Of a DNA stretch of 64,000 bases, positions 34,251-43,264 are shown one piece after another (the first letter of the stretch is position 1; each line of letters opens with the position of its first letter). The stretch is taken from contig CAZPSH010000003.1 in NCBI GenBank assembly GCA_964589625.1, positions 62,001 to 126,000 of the forward strand, in the 5' to 3' direction. The notes under the pieces were generated by a model. The model saw only the letters and a list, made by a program, of their open reading frames with translations, was not told the origin of the DNA and ran no database searches. This stretch comes from JBFLVU01 sp964589625 (GTDB lineage: Bacteria > Acidobacteriota > UBA4820 > DSQY01). Position numbers and translations under genes: made by a program.

Positions 34251-36041
34251 ATGTGCGGCATCTTCGGAATCGTGGCGGAACGGGAGCGGGAACTTGGACA
34301 GGTCCTCAGAGATGCGGGGCGACGGCTTTCCTACCGGGGCTACGATTCGGTGGGCTTCGCGGTTCTTCCCGACGACGGTCCGGTGGACTTGCGAAAGGAC
34401 GTCGGAAAGGTAGACGATGTGGCCGACCGGTACCGCGTGGACGGCATGCGGGGCCGGAGGGGGATGGTCCAGCTCCGGTGGGCCACCTTTGGGGCGCCTT
34501 CCCAGGTCAACGCACAGCCGCACCTGGACTCGCTCGGCGCCATGGTGGGCGCGCACAACGGCAACGTCGTGAACAACGTGGAGCTGAGGGCGCGGTTTCT
34601 CGCGGAAGGCCTCACCGTGCGCTCCACGAACGACGGCGAGTCCTGCGTCCACGCCGTGGAGCGCCACCTCAAGCGGGGGCTGTCCATGGTGGACGCCATC
34701 CGCGGCGCCCACGGCGACCTTCACGGAGACTACGCGTTTCTTGTGGGCCGGCAGGGGGAGGACCGCCTCTGGGCGTTCAAGAAAGGGTCGGGCCTCGTGG
34801 CGGGGGTTGGGGAGGGCTTTACCTGCGCGGGCTCCGACCTGCCCTGCCTCCTCCCTCTCACGAGACGCGTGATCCGCGTCCAGGACGGCGAGATCCTGGA
34901 ACTCTCGGCGGACCGAGTTCGGATCTACCGCGTGGAGGATGGGGCGGAGGTGGAGCGCGCCCCCGAAGACGTCACGGAATCCATGGAGGCCGCCGAGAAG
35001 GGCGGATACCCCCATTTCATGCTCAAGGAGATCCACGAGCAGCCAAAGGTGGCGGCGGACCTGATCCACCTCCTCGCCGATTCTCCCCATCTGAAACCCT
35101 TCGCGCGCCGTGTAAAGGCGGCGCGGAACCTCTACCTCGTGGGATGCGGGACGAGCTACCACGCGTGCCTGCTGGGCGCCGTGTACCTCGCGCGCCTCGC
35201 CGGGCGGCCCGCCATCCCCGTGCTGGCGCCCCAGTTCCTTCCTCAATACGCCGCCACCGTCGGTCCGGAGGACGTGGTCCTGTGCGTCAGCCAGAGCGGG
35301 GAGACCAAGGACGTCCTGAACGCCATGGAGGCGGCCCGCCTGGGAGGAGCGCAGATCCTCGGCCTCGTCAACGTCCTCGGCTCCACCCTCATGAACGTGA
35401 GCGACCGCTACCTGCCCCTGGCGTGTGGGTACGAAATCAGCGTTCCGGCCACCAAGACCTTCGTGAACACGGTCATCGCCTTCCTCTGCGTGGCGCTGGT
35501 GGCCGGGGGGCACGACACGGCACCGCTCGCGGCGCTTCCCTCTCTGCTGGAGCGCACCCTCGAGCAGACCGACCCGCTCATCCTGGAGGCCGTGGAGCGG
35601 CTCCGGGACAAGGACGACCTGTATTGCCTCGGCTACGGTCTGACCTACGCCATCGCCCTCGAGGGGGCTCTGAAGCTCAAGGAGATCACGTACGCCCACT
35701 GCGAGGGCATGCTCTCCACCGAGTTCAAGCACGGACCCCTGTCGGCCGTGCGGGAGGGCTTTCCGGTGCTCTTCGTCGCGGGGCCGGAGGACGTGCCTCT
35801 CATGGTGAGCGGGGTAAACGAGTGCTCCTGCCGCGGTGCGGAAACCCTTGCCGTGGCGGAACCCGACGAACGCCTGAGGGCCAACGTCCGCCACTTCCTG
35901 CCCCTTCCCGTATCGGGCCCGCTTCTCGCGCCCATCCTGTCCGTGCTCCCCCTACAGGTCCTGGCCTATCGGATTAGCGTCGCCCGGGGTGTGGATCCCG
36001 ATTTCCCGAGAAACCTCAGCAAGACCTTGACGGTGGATTGA
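34251..36041 (+). CDS. glmS: Glutamine--fructose-6-phosphate aminotransferase (isomerizing), GlmS-like
   Basis: 596 residues. It makes glucosamine 6-phosphate for cell wall and lipopolysaccharide. The glutaminase half begins MCGIFGIV, with Cys2 as nucleophile after Met removal, which fixes the start; YRGYDSVG, RWATFG and AHNGN follow. The isomerase half has two SIS domains: GCGTSYHA, VSQSGETKD, then LEGALKLKEITYAH and the conserved tail PRNLSKTLTVD. Several motifs deviate from typical GlmS (NGNVVNN for NGIIEN, PATKTF for AGTKAF), so a paralogue with another sugar phosphate is possible. AAGGAG lies about 10 bases upstream. The flavin reductase gene follows after 52 bp. Confidence 0.85.
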   Translation: MCGIFGIVAERERELGQVLRDAGRRLSYRGYDSVGFAVLPDDGPVDLRKDVGKVDDVADRYRVDGMRGRRGMVQLRWATFGAPSQVNAQPHLDSLGAMVGAHNGNVVNNVELRARFLAEGLTVRSTNDGESCVHAVERHLKRGLSMVDAIRGAHGDLHGDYAFLVGRQGEDRLWAFKKGSGLVAGVGEGFTCAGSDLPCLLPLTRRVIRVQDGEILELSADRVRIYRVEDGAEVERAPEDVTESMEAAEKGGYPHFMLKEIHEQPKVAADLIHLLADSPHLKPFARRVKAARNLYLVGCGTSYHACLLGAVYLARLAGRPAIPVLAPQFLPQYAATVGPEDVVLCVSQSGETKDVLNAMEAARLGGAQILGLVNVLGSTLMNVSDRYLPLACGYEISVPATKTFVNTVIAFLCVALVAGGHDTAPLAALPSLLERTLEQTDPLILEAVERLRDKDDLYCLGYGLTYAIALEGALKLKEITYAHCEGMLSTEFKHGPLSAVREGFPVLFVAGPEDVPLMVSGVNECSCRGAETLAVAEPDERLRANVRHFLPLPVSGPLLAPILSVLPLQVLAYRISVARGVDPDFPRNLSKTLTVD

Positions 36042-36093
36042 AGTGCGGGCCAGATCGTGCCGGGTGAGCGCCCGGGGGGGGAGGGGAGAGGCC

Positions 36094-36714
36094 ATGATCT
36101 CGCGAGACCTCGACACGGCATCGCGCAAGGACGTATACAGGATCCTCTCGAGCCTTGTGATCCCCAGGCCCATTGCCTGGATCCTCACCCTGGCCCCCGA
36201 CGGCGGATCAAACCTGGCCCCCTTCTCGAGTTTCATGGGGATCTTCAACCCGCCGGCGCTCGCGGTGGCCTTCGGCCGAAAGAGGGACGGATCGCCGAAG
36301 GACACCCACCGGAATCTCCGCGAAAGGAAGGAGGCGGTGGTCCACGTGGCCGACGGGGATCTGCTCGAAGCCCTGCACGCGACGGGGGAGGAGCTTCCCT
36401 TCGGGGTGAGCGAGGCGGAGCGGCTGGGCCTCAAAACGCGGCCTTCGGACCGCGTCCGGCCTCCACGACTCGACGCGGCTCCGGTCGCCCTGGAATGCCG
36501 GTATCGCCAGGAACTGCCCATGGACGCCCAGTGCGACTTGGTGCTCCTGGACGTCCTCCGGGTGCACGCCGCCGAGCGAATCTGGAACGCCGACCTCGAC
36601 TGCGCCGACGGCGGAAGGTGGAACCCCGTGGCCCGGCTTGGCTCCCTGGGCGGCCCCAACTATGTCCTTCTGGGAGAGAGGTTCACCCTGCCCAAGCCGA
36701 AGCTGCCCGTATAG
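36094..36714 (+). CDS. Flavin reductase-like FMN-binding protein
   Basis: 206 residues, flavin_reduct domain: the split-barrel start RPIAWILTLAPDGGSNLAPFS with SFMGIFNPP, HRNLRERKEAVVHV and a C-terminal ADGGRWNPVARLGSLGGPNY, the segment closing the FMN site. Such proteins bind FMN and may reduce it with NAD(P)H or act in oxidoreduction of unknown substrates. ATG at 36094 has GGGGAGAGG close upstream. Convergent with the following gene, 17 bp apart. Confidence 0.87.
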   Translation: MISRDLDTASRKDVYRILSSLVIPRPIAWILTLAPDGGSNLAPFSSFMGIFNPPALAVAFGRKRDGSPKDTHRNLRERKEAVVHVADGDLLEALHATGEELPFGVSEAERLGLKTRPSDRVRPPRLDAAPVALECRYRQELPMDAQCDLVLLDVLRVHAAERIWNADLDCADGGRWNPVARLGSLGGPNYVLLGERFTLPKPKLPV

Positions 36715-36731
36715 GGCCGGCCTCACCGCCG

Positions 36732-37625
36732 TCAGTAACGACTGTCGAGGCGGAGGTCGGTCCGGATTCCGAGGCCTGCGAGGGCCGCCTTGTTCCCTGC
36801 GGTTTCCGCCCGTTCGGCGGTGATCCGTTTCGGGCCCTGGTATCCGGAGTCCGAAAGAACGGCTTGCGCCGTCGACTGCAGGAGGGCGGAAACCGATTCG
36901 GGAGCCGGGCCCAGGGCGAGAGCCACCCCCTGGGAGGCGAGCCCGCAGTCCAGCGCGAGGGGCACCATCCGGGCCTGCAGGCTCTCGGTAACGATGAAAC
37001 GAAGACGGTAGGGATTGTCGGTCACGGGATCGGGAAGGAGAAGGAGGGCCGAGTAGCGCCCCTTCAGCCTCGAGAAAAGATCCTCCATGAGGGGGGCTTG
37101 GGAGACGGCCACGGCCTCCACGTCCAGTCCCTCGGCCCGCCATTCCCGGACGAGACGCGCTGCGGTCCCGGACACGCGGACCGAATGGAGAAGGGCGGCC
37201 TTGCCCTTGACGCCCGCATGGGCGAGGAGTTCCTTGGCGGCCCGGGGAACGGTGAGCGCGTCGATGCCCACGGCCTTGGCGTCCGTCAGGAATCCCTCTT
37301 CCTCGGGAAAGGGCACCAGCGCGTAGACGATCCATGCGGTGGGAAGGGTCTGGCGGGCCATCCGGACGGCGTGAGGGCCCAGGGCGATGACCGCGCGGGG
37401 AGAGGAAGTAGATAGGGCCCTGGCCAGCCCCTCGGGCACTTCGGGCGACAGGGGGACGAGAAGGGTGGCCCCAGGTCCCGCCTCCGCGGCGATGCGGTCT
37501 GCCATGGCCTGGGCCTCGGGAATCTGGGCCACGTAGAAGACGGGCAGTGGGGACTGAGTGCGGATAGCCTTGGCCGACAAGGTCAACAGCAAGGCCGCGA
37601 TCAGAGGCTTCGCAGAGGCGCGCAT
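36732..37625 (-). CDS. Exported ABC-transporter substrate-binding-like protein
   Basis: 297 residues with a signal peptide (MRASAKPLIAALLLTLSAKA). The mature part looks like a two-lobed type 1 binding protein, closest in feel to the ABC_sub_bind family: AVIALGPHAVRMA, SALLLLPDPVTDNPYRLRFI and PLALDCGLASQGVALALGP. It has no permease or ATPase partner here. Many orphan members are linked to signalling; ligand unknown. The family assignment is by general pattern only. Confidence 0.55.
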   Translation of the reverse strand: MRASAKPLIAALLLTLSAKAIRTQSPLPVFYVAQIPEAQAMADRIAAEAGPGATLLVPLSPEVPEGLARALSTSSPRAVIALGPHAVRMARQTLPTAWIVYALVPFPEEEGFLTDAKAVGIDALTVPRAAKELLAHAGVKGKAALLHSVRVSGTAARLVREWRAEGLDVEAVAVSQAPLMEDLFSRLKGRYSALLLLPDPVTDNPYRLRFIVTESLQARMVPLALDCGLASQGVALALGPAPESVSALLQSTAQAVLSDSGYQGPKRITAERAETAGNKAALAGLGIRTDLRLDSRY

Positions 37626-37748
37626 GACGGACTCACCCCCAAGAGGCCGGGTCTTCCGGCGGCTTCCCGTTTAGAGGAGAATGTTGGCGAGCGTGTTGCA
37701 GCGGTATTGCGGCAGGGCGGGTTTATCCGAGGAAGAGGGTGGAAGAAA

Positions 37749-38087
37749 TCAGCCGCCCGAGGCGAGGAGCCGTTCGAGGAGTTCAGACTCCCTCGGACCC
37801 AGGTCGAGGAACTCGACGCCCACCTCGTAGCCGTCGCCTCCCCGGAAGAACTCGTAGACCACGCGGGCCGTCGTGACCACGCAGCCGTCCGTTCCCGCAT
37901 CGATCTCCAGGCCTACGAGGGTGCCCGCTCCCAGGGATTCGGGATGGTAGAACATGCACCCTCCGAGCCCCAGCACGCGGGTGCTCGACAGGCCCATCAG
38001 CCCTTCGGGGTCCAGGCGCGACACGCGGATAGACCTCTCGGACCGGATGCGGGGGAACCGTCTGGAGTTCTTCACCTCTCCGTTCAT
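37749..38087 (-). CDS. PilZ domain protein
   Basis: 112 residues. RRFPRIRSERSIRV supplies the arginine-rich PilZ N-terminal motif, and GCVVTTARVVYEFFRGGDGYEVGVEFLDL (seen as the ARVVY and YEVGVEFLDL strands) completes the barrel. The second motif, usually (D/N)xSxxG, reads RVLGLGG, lacking the Ser, so c-di-GMP binding may be weak or lost. The Reg_prop-GGDEF protein at 51355 is a potential source of the ligand. Minus-strand promoter candidate TTGCGT-18-TACATT is about 30 bp upstream of the start. Confidence 0.75.
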   Translation of the reverse strand: MNGEVKNSRRFPRIRSERSIRVSRLDPEGLMGLSSTRVLGLGGCMFYHPESLGAGTLVGLEIDAGTDGCVVTTARVVYEFFRGGDGYEVGVEFLDLGPRESELLERLLASGG

Positions 38088-38168
38088 CGAGTCCTCAGTT
38101 GGCTACGGATAGAATGTAGACCCGCTGGGCACCGAAACGCAAGGCCGGGACGGAGGAGGCCTACGCCG

Positions 38169-39359
38169 TCAGCCCGCCTTGGGCCTTCGCAGGGCGGCCA
38201 CGGATCGAAGGGCGGCTACGGCCCGGTTCACGTGTGCGGCCGTATTGAAGGGCCCGAAGGAGAAGCGGACGGTGCCGCGCGGCGAGGTCCCCATGTGCTC
38301 GTGCACCAGGGGGGCGCATTGGAGGCCCGTCCGCGTGACGATCCCGTGGTCCACGTCGAGGAAGGTCCCCACGTCCGAGGGGTCGAACCCCTCCAGAGTC
38401 GCGGAGCAGGTGGCCACCCTCCGATCGAGGCGGGAGGTTCCGCACAGGCGAAGGCCGGGGATGTCGCGTACTCCGTCCTGGAAGGAGGATAGCAGGCCCA
38501 TTTCGTGACGGTGAATGTCCGCCAGTCCTCTCCCCTTGACCCATTCCACCCCCGCGTTCAGGCCCGCGATTCCCGCCAGATTGAGCGTGCCGGCCTCCAG
38601 CCGGTAAGGGTACTCCTCCAGGTGATAAGGGTACGCGCTCTTCACCCCCGTGCCTCCCCACAGGGTTCCCTCGATCCGGGCCTCGTCCGCCACGCAGATT
38701 CCTCCCGTGCCGGTGGGCCCGAAAAGCCCCTTGTGGCCGGTGAAAGAGAGAAAGGAGATGTGGCAGGTTTCCATGTCGATGGGGAGAACCCCCGCGGTCT
38801 GTGCCGTGTCCACCGCGAAGGGCACCTCCCTCTCGGCGCAGATCCGGCCCATGGCCTCGATGTCCTGCACGGCGCCCGTCACGTTGGAGGCGTGGTTGAC
38901 GATCACGAGCCGGGTGTTCGGGCGGATCGCTTTCCGGACCTCGTCGGGGTCCACGTACCCCTCCCCGTCGGGTCGGACAAAGTCGGCCTCCACCCCCGCC
39001 TTCTCGAGGTGGTGAATGGGGCGGAGGACGGAGTTGTGCTCCATCCACGTGGAGATCACGTGGTCTCCCGGGCTCAGCGTTCCCTTGAGGATCAGGTTGA
39101 GGGCGCCCGTGGCATTCAGGGTGAAGACGAGCCGGTCCGGGTCCTTCCGGATTCCCCTGGACTTGAGGGAGGGATTGAAAAGGTCTGAGAGTTGCTTGCG
39201 GGTCCCCCTGACCATTTCCTCGGCAGCCAGCGCAAGATCGCACCCCGTCCGGCCCGGGTTCACGCCGTAGTTTCGGTAGAAGCTCGCCATCTTGTCGTGA
39301 ACCACCTCGGGCTTGGGAAAGGTCGTGGCGGCGTTGTCCAGGTATACGAGGTCATCCAT
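38169..39359 (-). CDS. Cysteine desulfurase-family PLP enzyme
   Basis: 396 residues, class V aminotransferase fold. YLDNAATTFPKP opens the chain, the PLP lysine is in SFTGHKGLFGPTGTGG, and a catalytic-loop cysteine is in RTGLQCAPLVHEHMGT. The CAP loop and GHKGLFGP mark the subgroup often annotated cysteine desulfurase or selenocysteine lyase-like. It would remove sulfur (or Se) from cysteine to a protein persulfide. No iscU, sufBCD or tusA-like gene adjoins, so partner and pathway are open. Confidence 0.87.
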   Translation of the reverse strand: MDDLVYLDNAATTFPKPEVVHDKMASFYRNYGVNPGRTGCDLALAAEEMVRGTRKQLSDLFNPSLKSRGIRKDPDRLVFTLNATGALNLILKGTLSPGDHVISTWMEHNSVLRPIHHLEKAGVEADFVRPDGEGYVDPDEVRKAIRPNTRLVIVNHASNVTGAVQDIEAMGRICAEREVPFAVDTAQTAGVLPIDMETCHISFLSFTGHKGLFGPTGTGGICVADEARIEGTLWGGTGVKSAYPYHLEEYPYRLEAGTLNLAGIAGLNAGVEWVKGRGLADIHRHEMGLLSSFQDGVRDIPGLRLCGTSRLDRRVATCSATLEGFDPSDVGTFLDVDHGIVTRTGLQCAPLVHEHMGTSPRGTVRFSFGPFNTAAHVNRAVAALRSVAALRRPKAG

Positions 39360-39491
39360 CTCCAGTGCTCCCCGTAGGTAGGATCCGTCGGACGGACCGG
39401 AGGGCGCAGTCTATGGGGAATCGACGGCGCGAACCACGTCCAGCGAGGGAAGGAACGGGTCTTGGGTGAAATCCACCAAGCGGCGAGGCGC

Positions 39492-39737
39492 TCAGGATCC
39501 GTGCGGGTCGGACTTCTGGGCGGCTTTCCATTCGGAAGCGAACTGGACGGCGAGACGCTCCGCGAAGCCGATGACGTCCCCTTCGCTTCGGCAGGGCGAC
39601 CCGTCCTTGAGCCACCAGATGGGGCGCCCCTCCCGGCGAAGGACCAGGCTCCCTTCGCAGGCGGCGAAGAGGAGAGCCCCCCCCGTCGCGGCGAGGAACT
39701 GCAGCAGCAAGATCCAGCAGGTTTGGATCCGACTCAT
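39492..39737 (-). CDS. Small exported or membrane-anchored protein, unknown
   Basis: 81 residues. A hydrophobic N terminus (CWILLLQFLAATGGALLF) is followed by AAC, a weak lipobox, then a short polar part with VLRREGRPIWWLKDG. No family recognised. A G-rich GAGGTGGGGG precedes the ATG and a TATACT box (39758-39763, minus) lies about 20 bp upstream, which supports it being real. It is an isolated gene between the desulfurase-like gene and the amino acid permease. Confidence 0.5.
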   Translation of the reverse strand: MSRIQTCWILLLQFLAATGGALLFAACEGSLVLRREGRPIWWLKDGSPCRSEGDVIGFAERLAVQFASEWKAAQKSDPHGS

Positions 39738-39788
39738 GGCGCCCCCACCTCGGGCTGAGTATAAGGCCGCCCGGGAAGGCGTTCCACC

Positions 39789-41267
39789 TCACCGGGGAAG
39801 GGCGGGCTCCCTGCGAAGGCGGCTCTTTGAGAAGCCGTAGGCGAAGTAGAGGGCCAATCCCGCCAGGAGCCAGACTCCGAAGCGGATCCACGCGGTGGTG
39901 GGTAGGCCCATCATGAGGTAGAGGCAGGCCGCCATGCCGAGGAGCGGCACGGCGGGGACGAAGGGCGTCCGGAAGGGGCGCGGCCTCAGGGGGTCCCTGT
40001 ACCTCAGGACGAGGATCCCGGCGCAAACGATGAAAAAGGCGGAGAGGGTTCCGATGTTGCAGAGGTCCGCCATTTCGTCGAGGCTGGCGAAACACGCGGT
40101 TCCGCCCACGAACAGGCCCGACAGAAGCGTCGTGACATAGGGAGTCTTGTACCGGGGATGAACCTTGGCGAAGGCCGGCGGGAGGAGCCCGTCGCGCGCC
40201 ATGGAGTAAAAGATGCGGGGCTGTCCCATTTGAAAGACGAGGAGGACGGCCGTGTGGGCGACCACGGAGCCGAAGGCCACGACGCCCGCGGCCCAATCCA
40301 TTTGCACGCCACGCATGGCCACGGAGAGCGGCTCCGCCGTGTTGAGCAGGTTCCAGGGGACCATCCCCGTCAGCACCGCCGCCACGACGATGTAGATCAC
40401 CGTGCACACGGCCAGGGAGCCGAGGATGCCGATGGGGAGGTCCCTTTCGGGCCGGCGGCACTCCTCGGCGACCGTCGAGACCGCGTCGAAGCCGATGTAA
40501 GCGAAGAAGATGACGGCCGCCCCCGCCTGAATGCCCGGCCAGCCGTTTGGGGCGAAGGGGTGCCAGTTCTCCGGGCGCACGTAGGCGAGGCCGACGAAGA
40601 CGAAGAAGCCCAGCACCAGGAGTTTGATGCCCACCATGATGGCGTTGAAGCGGGCGCTCTCGCGGATGCCCAGGACGAGGATCGCGGTCAGGAAAGCGAC
40701 GATGAAGAAGGCGGGGAGGTTGAAGGCGATGGGGACCCCCAGGATTCTCGGGGCCTGGGCGAGGATCTCGGGCGTGTGGAGCGCCGTTCTCAGGTCCGTG
40801 GACAGCCACCGGGGGAACTCCAGCCCGAAGCCCCGGAGGAGTTCGCAGAAGTAGCCCGACCAGGAGACGGCGACGGCGACGTTGCCCACCGCGTACTCGA
40901 GGATGAGGTCCCACCCGATGATCCAGGCCACGAGCTCGCCCAGCGTCGCGTAAGCGTACGTGTACGCGCTGCCGGAGATGGGAACGACGCTGGCGAACTC
41001 TGCGTAGCAAAGGCCCGCGAAGGCGCAGGCCAGACCGGTGATGAGAAAGGAGAGGACGATGGCCGGGCCGGCTCCGGGGCGGGCGGCGTCGCCCGCCGCG
41101 GCCGTCCCAACGAGGGCGAAGATCCCCGCACCGATGACCCCGCCGATTCCGAGGGCGATGAGATCCACGGGCCCCAGCACTCGCTTGAGACGGTGGGCGG
41201 AGACCTCCGCTTCCGCCTTGAGCCGCGCCGCGTCCTTCGTGCGAAAAAGCCCCCCGAGGAACGTCAT
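39789..41267 (-). CDS. APC-family amino acid permease
   Basis: 492 residues with about 12-13 membrane helices. The first helix region GIGGVIGAGIFALVG is the substrate-binding GxG-type motif of APC transporters; GSAYTYAYATLGELVAW, FFAYIGFDAVSTVAEE and NIGTLSAFFIVC match cationic amino acid transporter (YfnA/CAT) relatives. It probably imports amino acids by proton symport. ATG at 41267 matches family starts; upstream frame to 41453 contains the IS remnant and is not credible. No strong ribosome site is seen. The gene's 5' side abuts the IS-derived element at 41450. Confidence 0.88.
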   Translation of the reverse strand: MTFLGGLFRTKDAARLKAEAEVSAHRLKRVLGPVDLIALGIGGVIGAGIFALVGTAAAGDAARPGAGPAIVLSFLITGLACAFAGLCYAEFASVVPISGSAYTYAYATLGELVAWIIGWDLILEYAVGNVAVAVSWSGYFCELLRGFGLEFPRWLSTDLRTALHTPEILAQAPRILGVPIAFNLPAFFIVAFLTAILVLGIRESARFNAIMVGIKLLVLGFFVFVGLAYVRPENWHPFAPNGWPGIQAGAAVIFFAYIGFDAVSTVAEECRRPERDLPIGILGSLAVCTVIYIVVAAVLTGMVPWNLLNTAEPLSVAMRGVQMDWAAGVVAFGSVVAHTAVLLVFQMGQPRIFYSMARDGLLPPAFAKVHPRYKTPYVTTLLSGLFVGGTACFASLDEMADLCNIGTLSAFFIVCAGILVLRYRDPLRPRPFRTPFVPAVPLLGMAACLYLMMGLPTTAWIRFGVWLLAGLALYFAYGFSKSRLRREPALPR

Positions 41268-41449
41268 GGCGCCAAGGGTAGCGCCACCGTCCCTTCCATG
41301 GCAAGGGCCGGCCCTGGCGTGTTCGGTGACGCGCGGAGGGAGCCGATTGCCTTTCCCGGTGAGCCGGATTATTTTGTACCCACAGGCCAGGAGAGTCTTC
41401 GAAGACTGGGCGGACACCAGCGCCGAGGGGAGGGCGTCCCATGTCACGT

Positions 41450-41617
41450 CCATCTTCTACAGTTTGACCCCTCCTTTTCGGTAACAAAGGCTACCGGAAG
41501 TACCTCAGTGCCGCCGGATCCCGCTTCGAGATCCACCGGGCGAAGGCGGAACCCCGTTTCGTGTGCTCGTAACCAGGGGAAGAACAAGTGCTTGTCAAAG
41601 TGAACTGTAGAAGATGG
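41450..41617. mobile_element. Short IS-derived element with terminal inverted repeats (MITE-like)
   Basis: Bounded by CCATCTTCTACAGTT (41450-41464) and AACTGTAGAAGATGG (41603-41617), perfect 15-base inverted repeats. Inside, 41481-41575 encodes the last residues of a transposase (KGYRKYLSAAGSRFEIHRAK to TAA at 41572 region). The inside is nearly identical to 43781-43920. It looks like an internally deleted derivative of an IS1634/IS4-superfamily element that keeps both ends. Not autonomous. Confidence 0.75.
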
Positions 41618-41620
41618 GTC
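41481..41620. repeat. 140 bp direct repeat, copy 1
   Basis: Colinear with 43781-43920 without gaps (offset 2300) and differing at only a handful of positions. It covers the transposase C terminus and right terminal inverted repeat. With copy 2 it flanks the larA-like gene in direct orientation, so recombination between them could delete 2.3 kb. Confidence 0.9.
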
Positions 41621-41656
41621 AAACACTAGCCAGTCTGTCGTCGCGAAAATCGGAGT

Positions 41657-41662
41657 TATACT
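41657..41662 (+). promoter_or_regulatory. Possible -10 box for the larA-like gene
   Basis: TATACT about 45 bp before the GTG start, immediately downstream of the IS-derived element. No good -35 sequence at the right distance, so an activator-dependent or IS-influenced promoter is possible. Confidence 0.35.
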
Positions 41663-41706
41663 AACACAGGTCCACGCGCGGTCCCGCAACCGCCGAGGAG
41701 AAGGCC

Positions 41707-43128
41707 GTGGAGATTCGTCTGCCGTGGGGGGATTCGAGCCTGGCGCTCCAGGCGCCGGACACCTGGAGGCTGAGCTTTCCCGCGCCGGCTCCCTCACCGG
41801 CGCCCCCGGAAGGGGAGGCGCCGGACGAGAGGCAACGGGTGATGAGCGCCCTGCGGCTGCCCCTCGGCTGCCCCCGCCTGGCGGAGATCCGCCCGCGGCG
41901 CGGCAAGGTCGTCCTTATCGTGGACGACAACACCCGCCCCACGCCGGCCCACCGCTTCCTCGACCTCCTCCTCGATGAACTCGATGGAGCGGGAATCCCC
42001 GCGCGCGACGTCCTTCTCATCCCCGCCCTGGGCATCCACACCTCCATGACCCAGCAGGAGATGGAGGCGAAGGTCGGCGCCGCGAACCTCGCCCGCATGG
42101 CCTGGGAGAACCACGACGCGTTCCGGAAGGAGGCCAATCGCTATTTCGGCGAGACGAGCCGTAAAACGCCCGTATGGCTGAACCGGCACATCGAAGACGC
42201 CGGCCTCGTGGTGCTCGTGGGCATGGTCGAGCCCCACCTCTGGGCGGGCTTCGGCGGCGGCCTCAAGAACATCCTGCCCGGCGTGGCCCACGCCGAGACC
42301 ATCGCCGCCCACCACGGCATCATCGCGGAGCCTCCCTACCTCTTCAACCGCGTGGGGATGGACCCAGGGGCCAACTCCTTCCGGGAGGACCTGGAGGAGG
42401 TGGGCGCCATGATCGGCGTCCCCATCTTCTGCCTCAACGTGGTGCTCGATCACGCCGGGTCCATCCTGGCGGCCTTCGCCGGAGATCCGGTCGCCTGTCA
42501 CCGCGCCGCCGCGGCATTCAACCGCGACCTCTCGGGCCGTCTGATGGGGCATCGCGTGGACGGCGTCATCACCGCCTCCCATCCCATGGACATCAACTTC
42601 AAGCAGAGCATGAAGTGCGTCGGCAACGCCCTCCCCGCCCTCAAGCCCCACGGCGTCGTCATGGGCTTTCTCCGCGCACAGCGGGGCATCGACGACGTGA
42701 AGGTCCCCGAGAACGCCAAGCCCCTCTGGCTCGTGAAGCGGCTCCTGCGCCTTCTGGGCCCCTCGCGCGTCATGGGTCTGCTGGAAAGGGTCCGCCCGGG
42801 GCTGAGCGTGGAAGAGAAGTTCCTCGCCTACTACACGATGCAGCTCATGCGCCAGCACGACCTCTTCCTCCACGTTCCCACGCTGGAGGCCGAGTCGGTC
42901 CGCCGCCTGGGTTTTTTCCGGCACGCGGCGGAGCCGCAGGAGGTCATCGCCCTGGCCGCACGGCGGCTGCCAAGGAACGCCGAGGTGGCCGTCTTTCCCG
43001 AAGGCGGCGCCACCTTCCCCATCCTTAGGACCCGCGCAGAAATAACTTACTATACAGCGCGACGGAAGTCCGGCGCGCTGGTTGCGGGTGGAGGTCCGGG
43101 GGAGGCGCCGCCGCGCCTCTCCCGGTAG
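41707..43128 (+). CDS. LarA-like nickel-pincer racemase/epimerase
   Basis: 473 residues. DDNTRPTP is at 73-80, GIHTSMT with His111, EPHLWAGFGGGLKNILPG with His177 and Lys187, then AAHHGI with His203. These four match His108, His174, Lys184 and His200 of Lactiplantibacillus LarA with a constant offset of three, so the site that holds the nickel-pincer cofactor is intact. LarA homologues racemise or epimerise various 2-hydroxyacids; substrate unknown. Cofactor-making larB, larC and larE are not in the window. GTG at 41707 follows GAGGAG. The chain is longer than LarA (424), mainly by extra C-terminal sequence. It lies between two IS remnants and may be mobile. Confidence 0.85.
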   Translation: MEIRLPWGDSSLALQAPDTWRLSFPAPAPSPAPPEGEAPDERQRVMSALRLPLGCPRLAEIRPRRGKVVLIVDDNTRPTPAHRFLDLLLDELDGAGIPARDVLLIPALGIHTSMTQQEMEAKVGAANLARMAWENHDAFRKEANRYFGETSRKTPVWLNRHIEDAGLVVLVGMVEPHLWAGFGGGLKNILPGVAHAETIAAHHGIIAEPPYLFNRVGMDPGANSFREDLEEVGAMIGVPIFCLNVVLDHAGSILAAFAGDPVACHRAAAAFNRDLSGRLMGHRVDGVITASHPMDINFKQSMKCVGNALPALKPHGVVMGFLRAQRGIDDVKVPENAKPLWLVKRLLRLLGPSRVMGLLERVRPGLSVEEKFLAYYTMQLMRQHDLFLHVPTLEAESVRRLGFFRHAAEPQEVIALAARRLPRNAEVAVFPEGGATFPILRTRAEITYYTARRKSGALVAGGGPGEAPPRLSR

Positions 43129-43201
43129 GGCCCGCGGGGAGGGCTCAGCCCTTGCGCGGACCGCGGGGCCGCACTCGCAAGGGATGGGGCCTTCCCCGCG
43201 A

Positions 43202-43264
43202 ATACAGAGCGGCATACCCCAAAGCCCCACCGCCTCATGCCCATTCAGTTTTGCCGCTCTGTAT
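43202..43264. repeat. 13 bp inverted repeat with 37 bp loop
   Basis: ATACAGAGCGGCA (43202-43214) and TGCCGCTCTGTAT (43252-43264) are perfect complements. The region between the larA-like stop and the transposase remnant (43129-43457) holds no gene. This could be a structured RNA, terminator or the ends of a tiny element; the loop is too long for a standard terminator. Confidence 0.65.

Noticed and set aside
39789..41453. Longer version of the amino acid permease starting at 41453
   Set aside because: The additional 62 residues derive from the intergenic region and the IS-derived element and have no transporter similarity.
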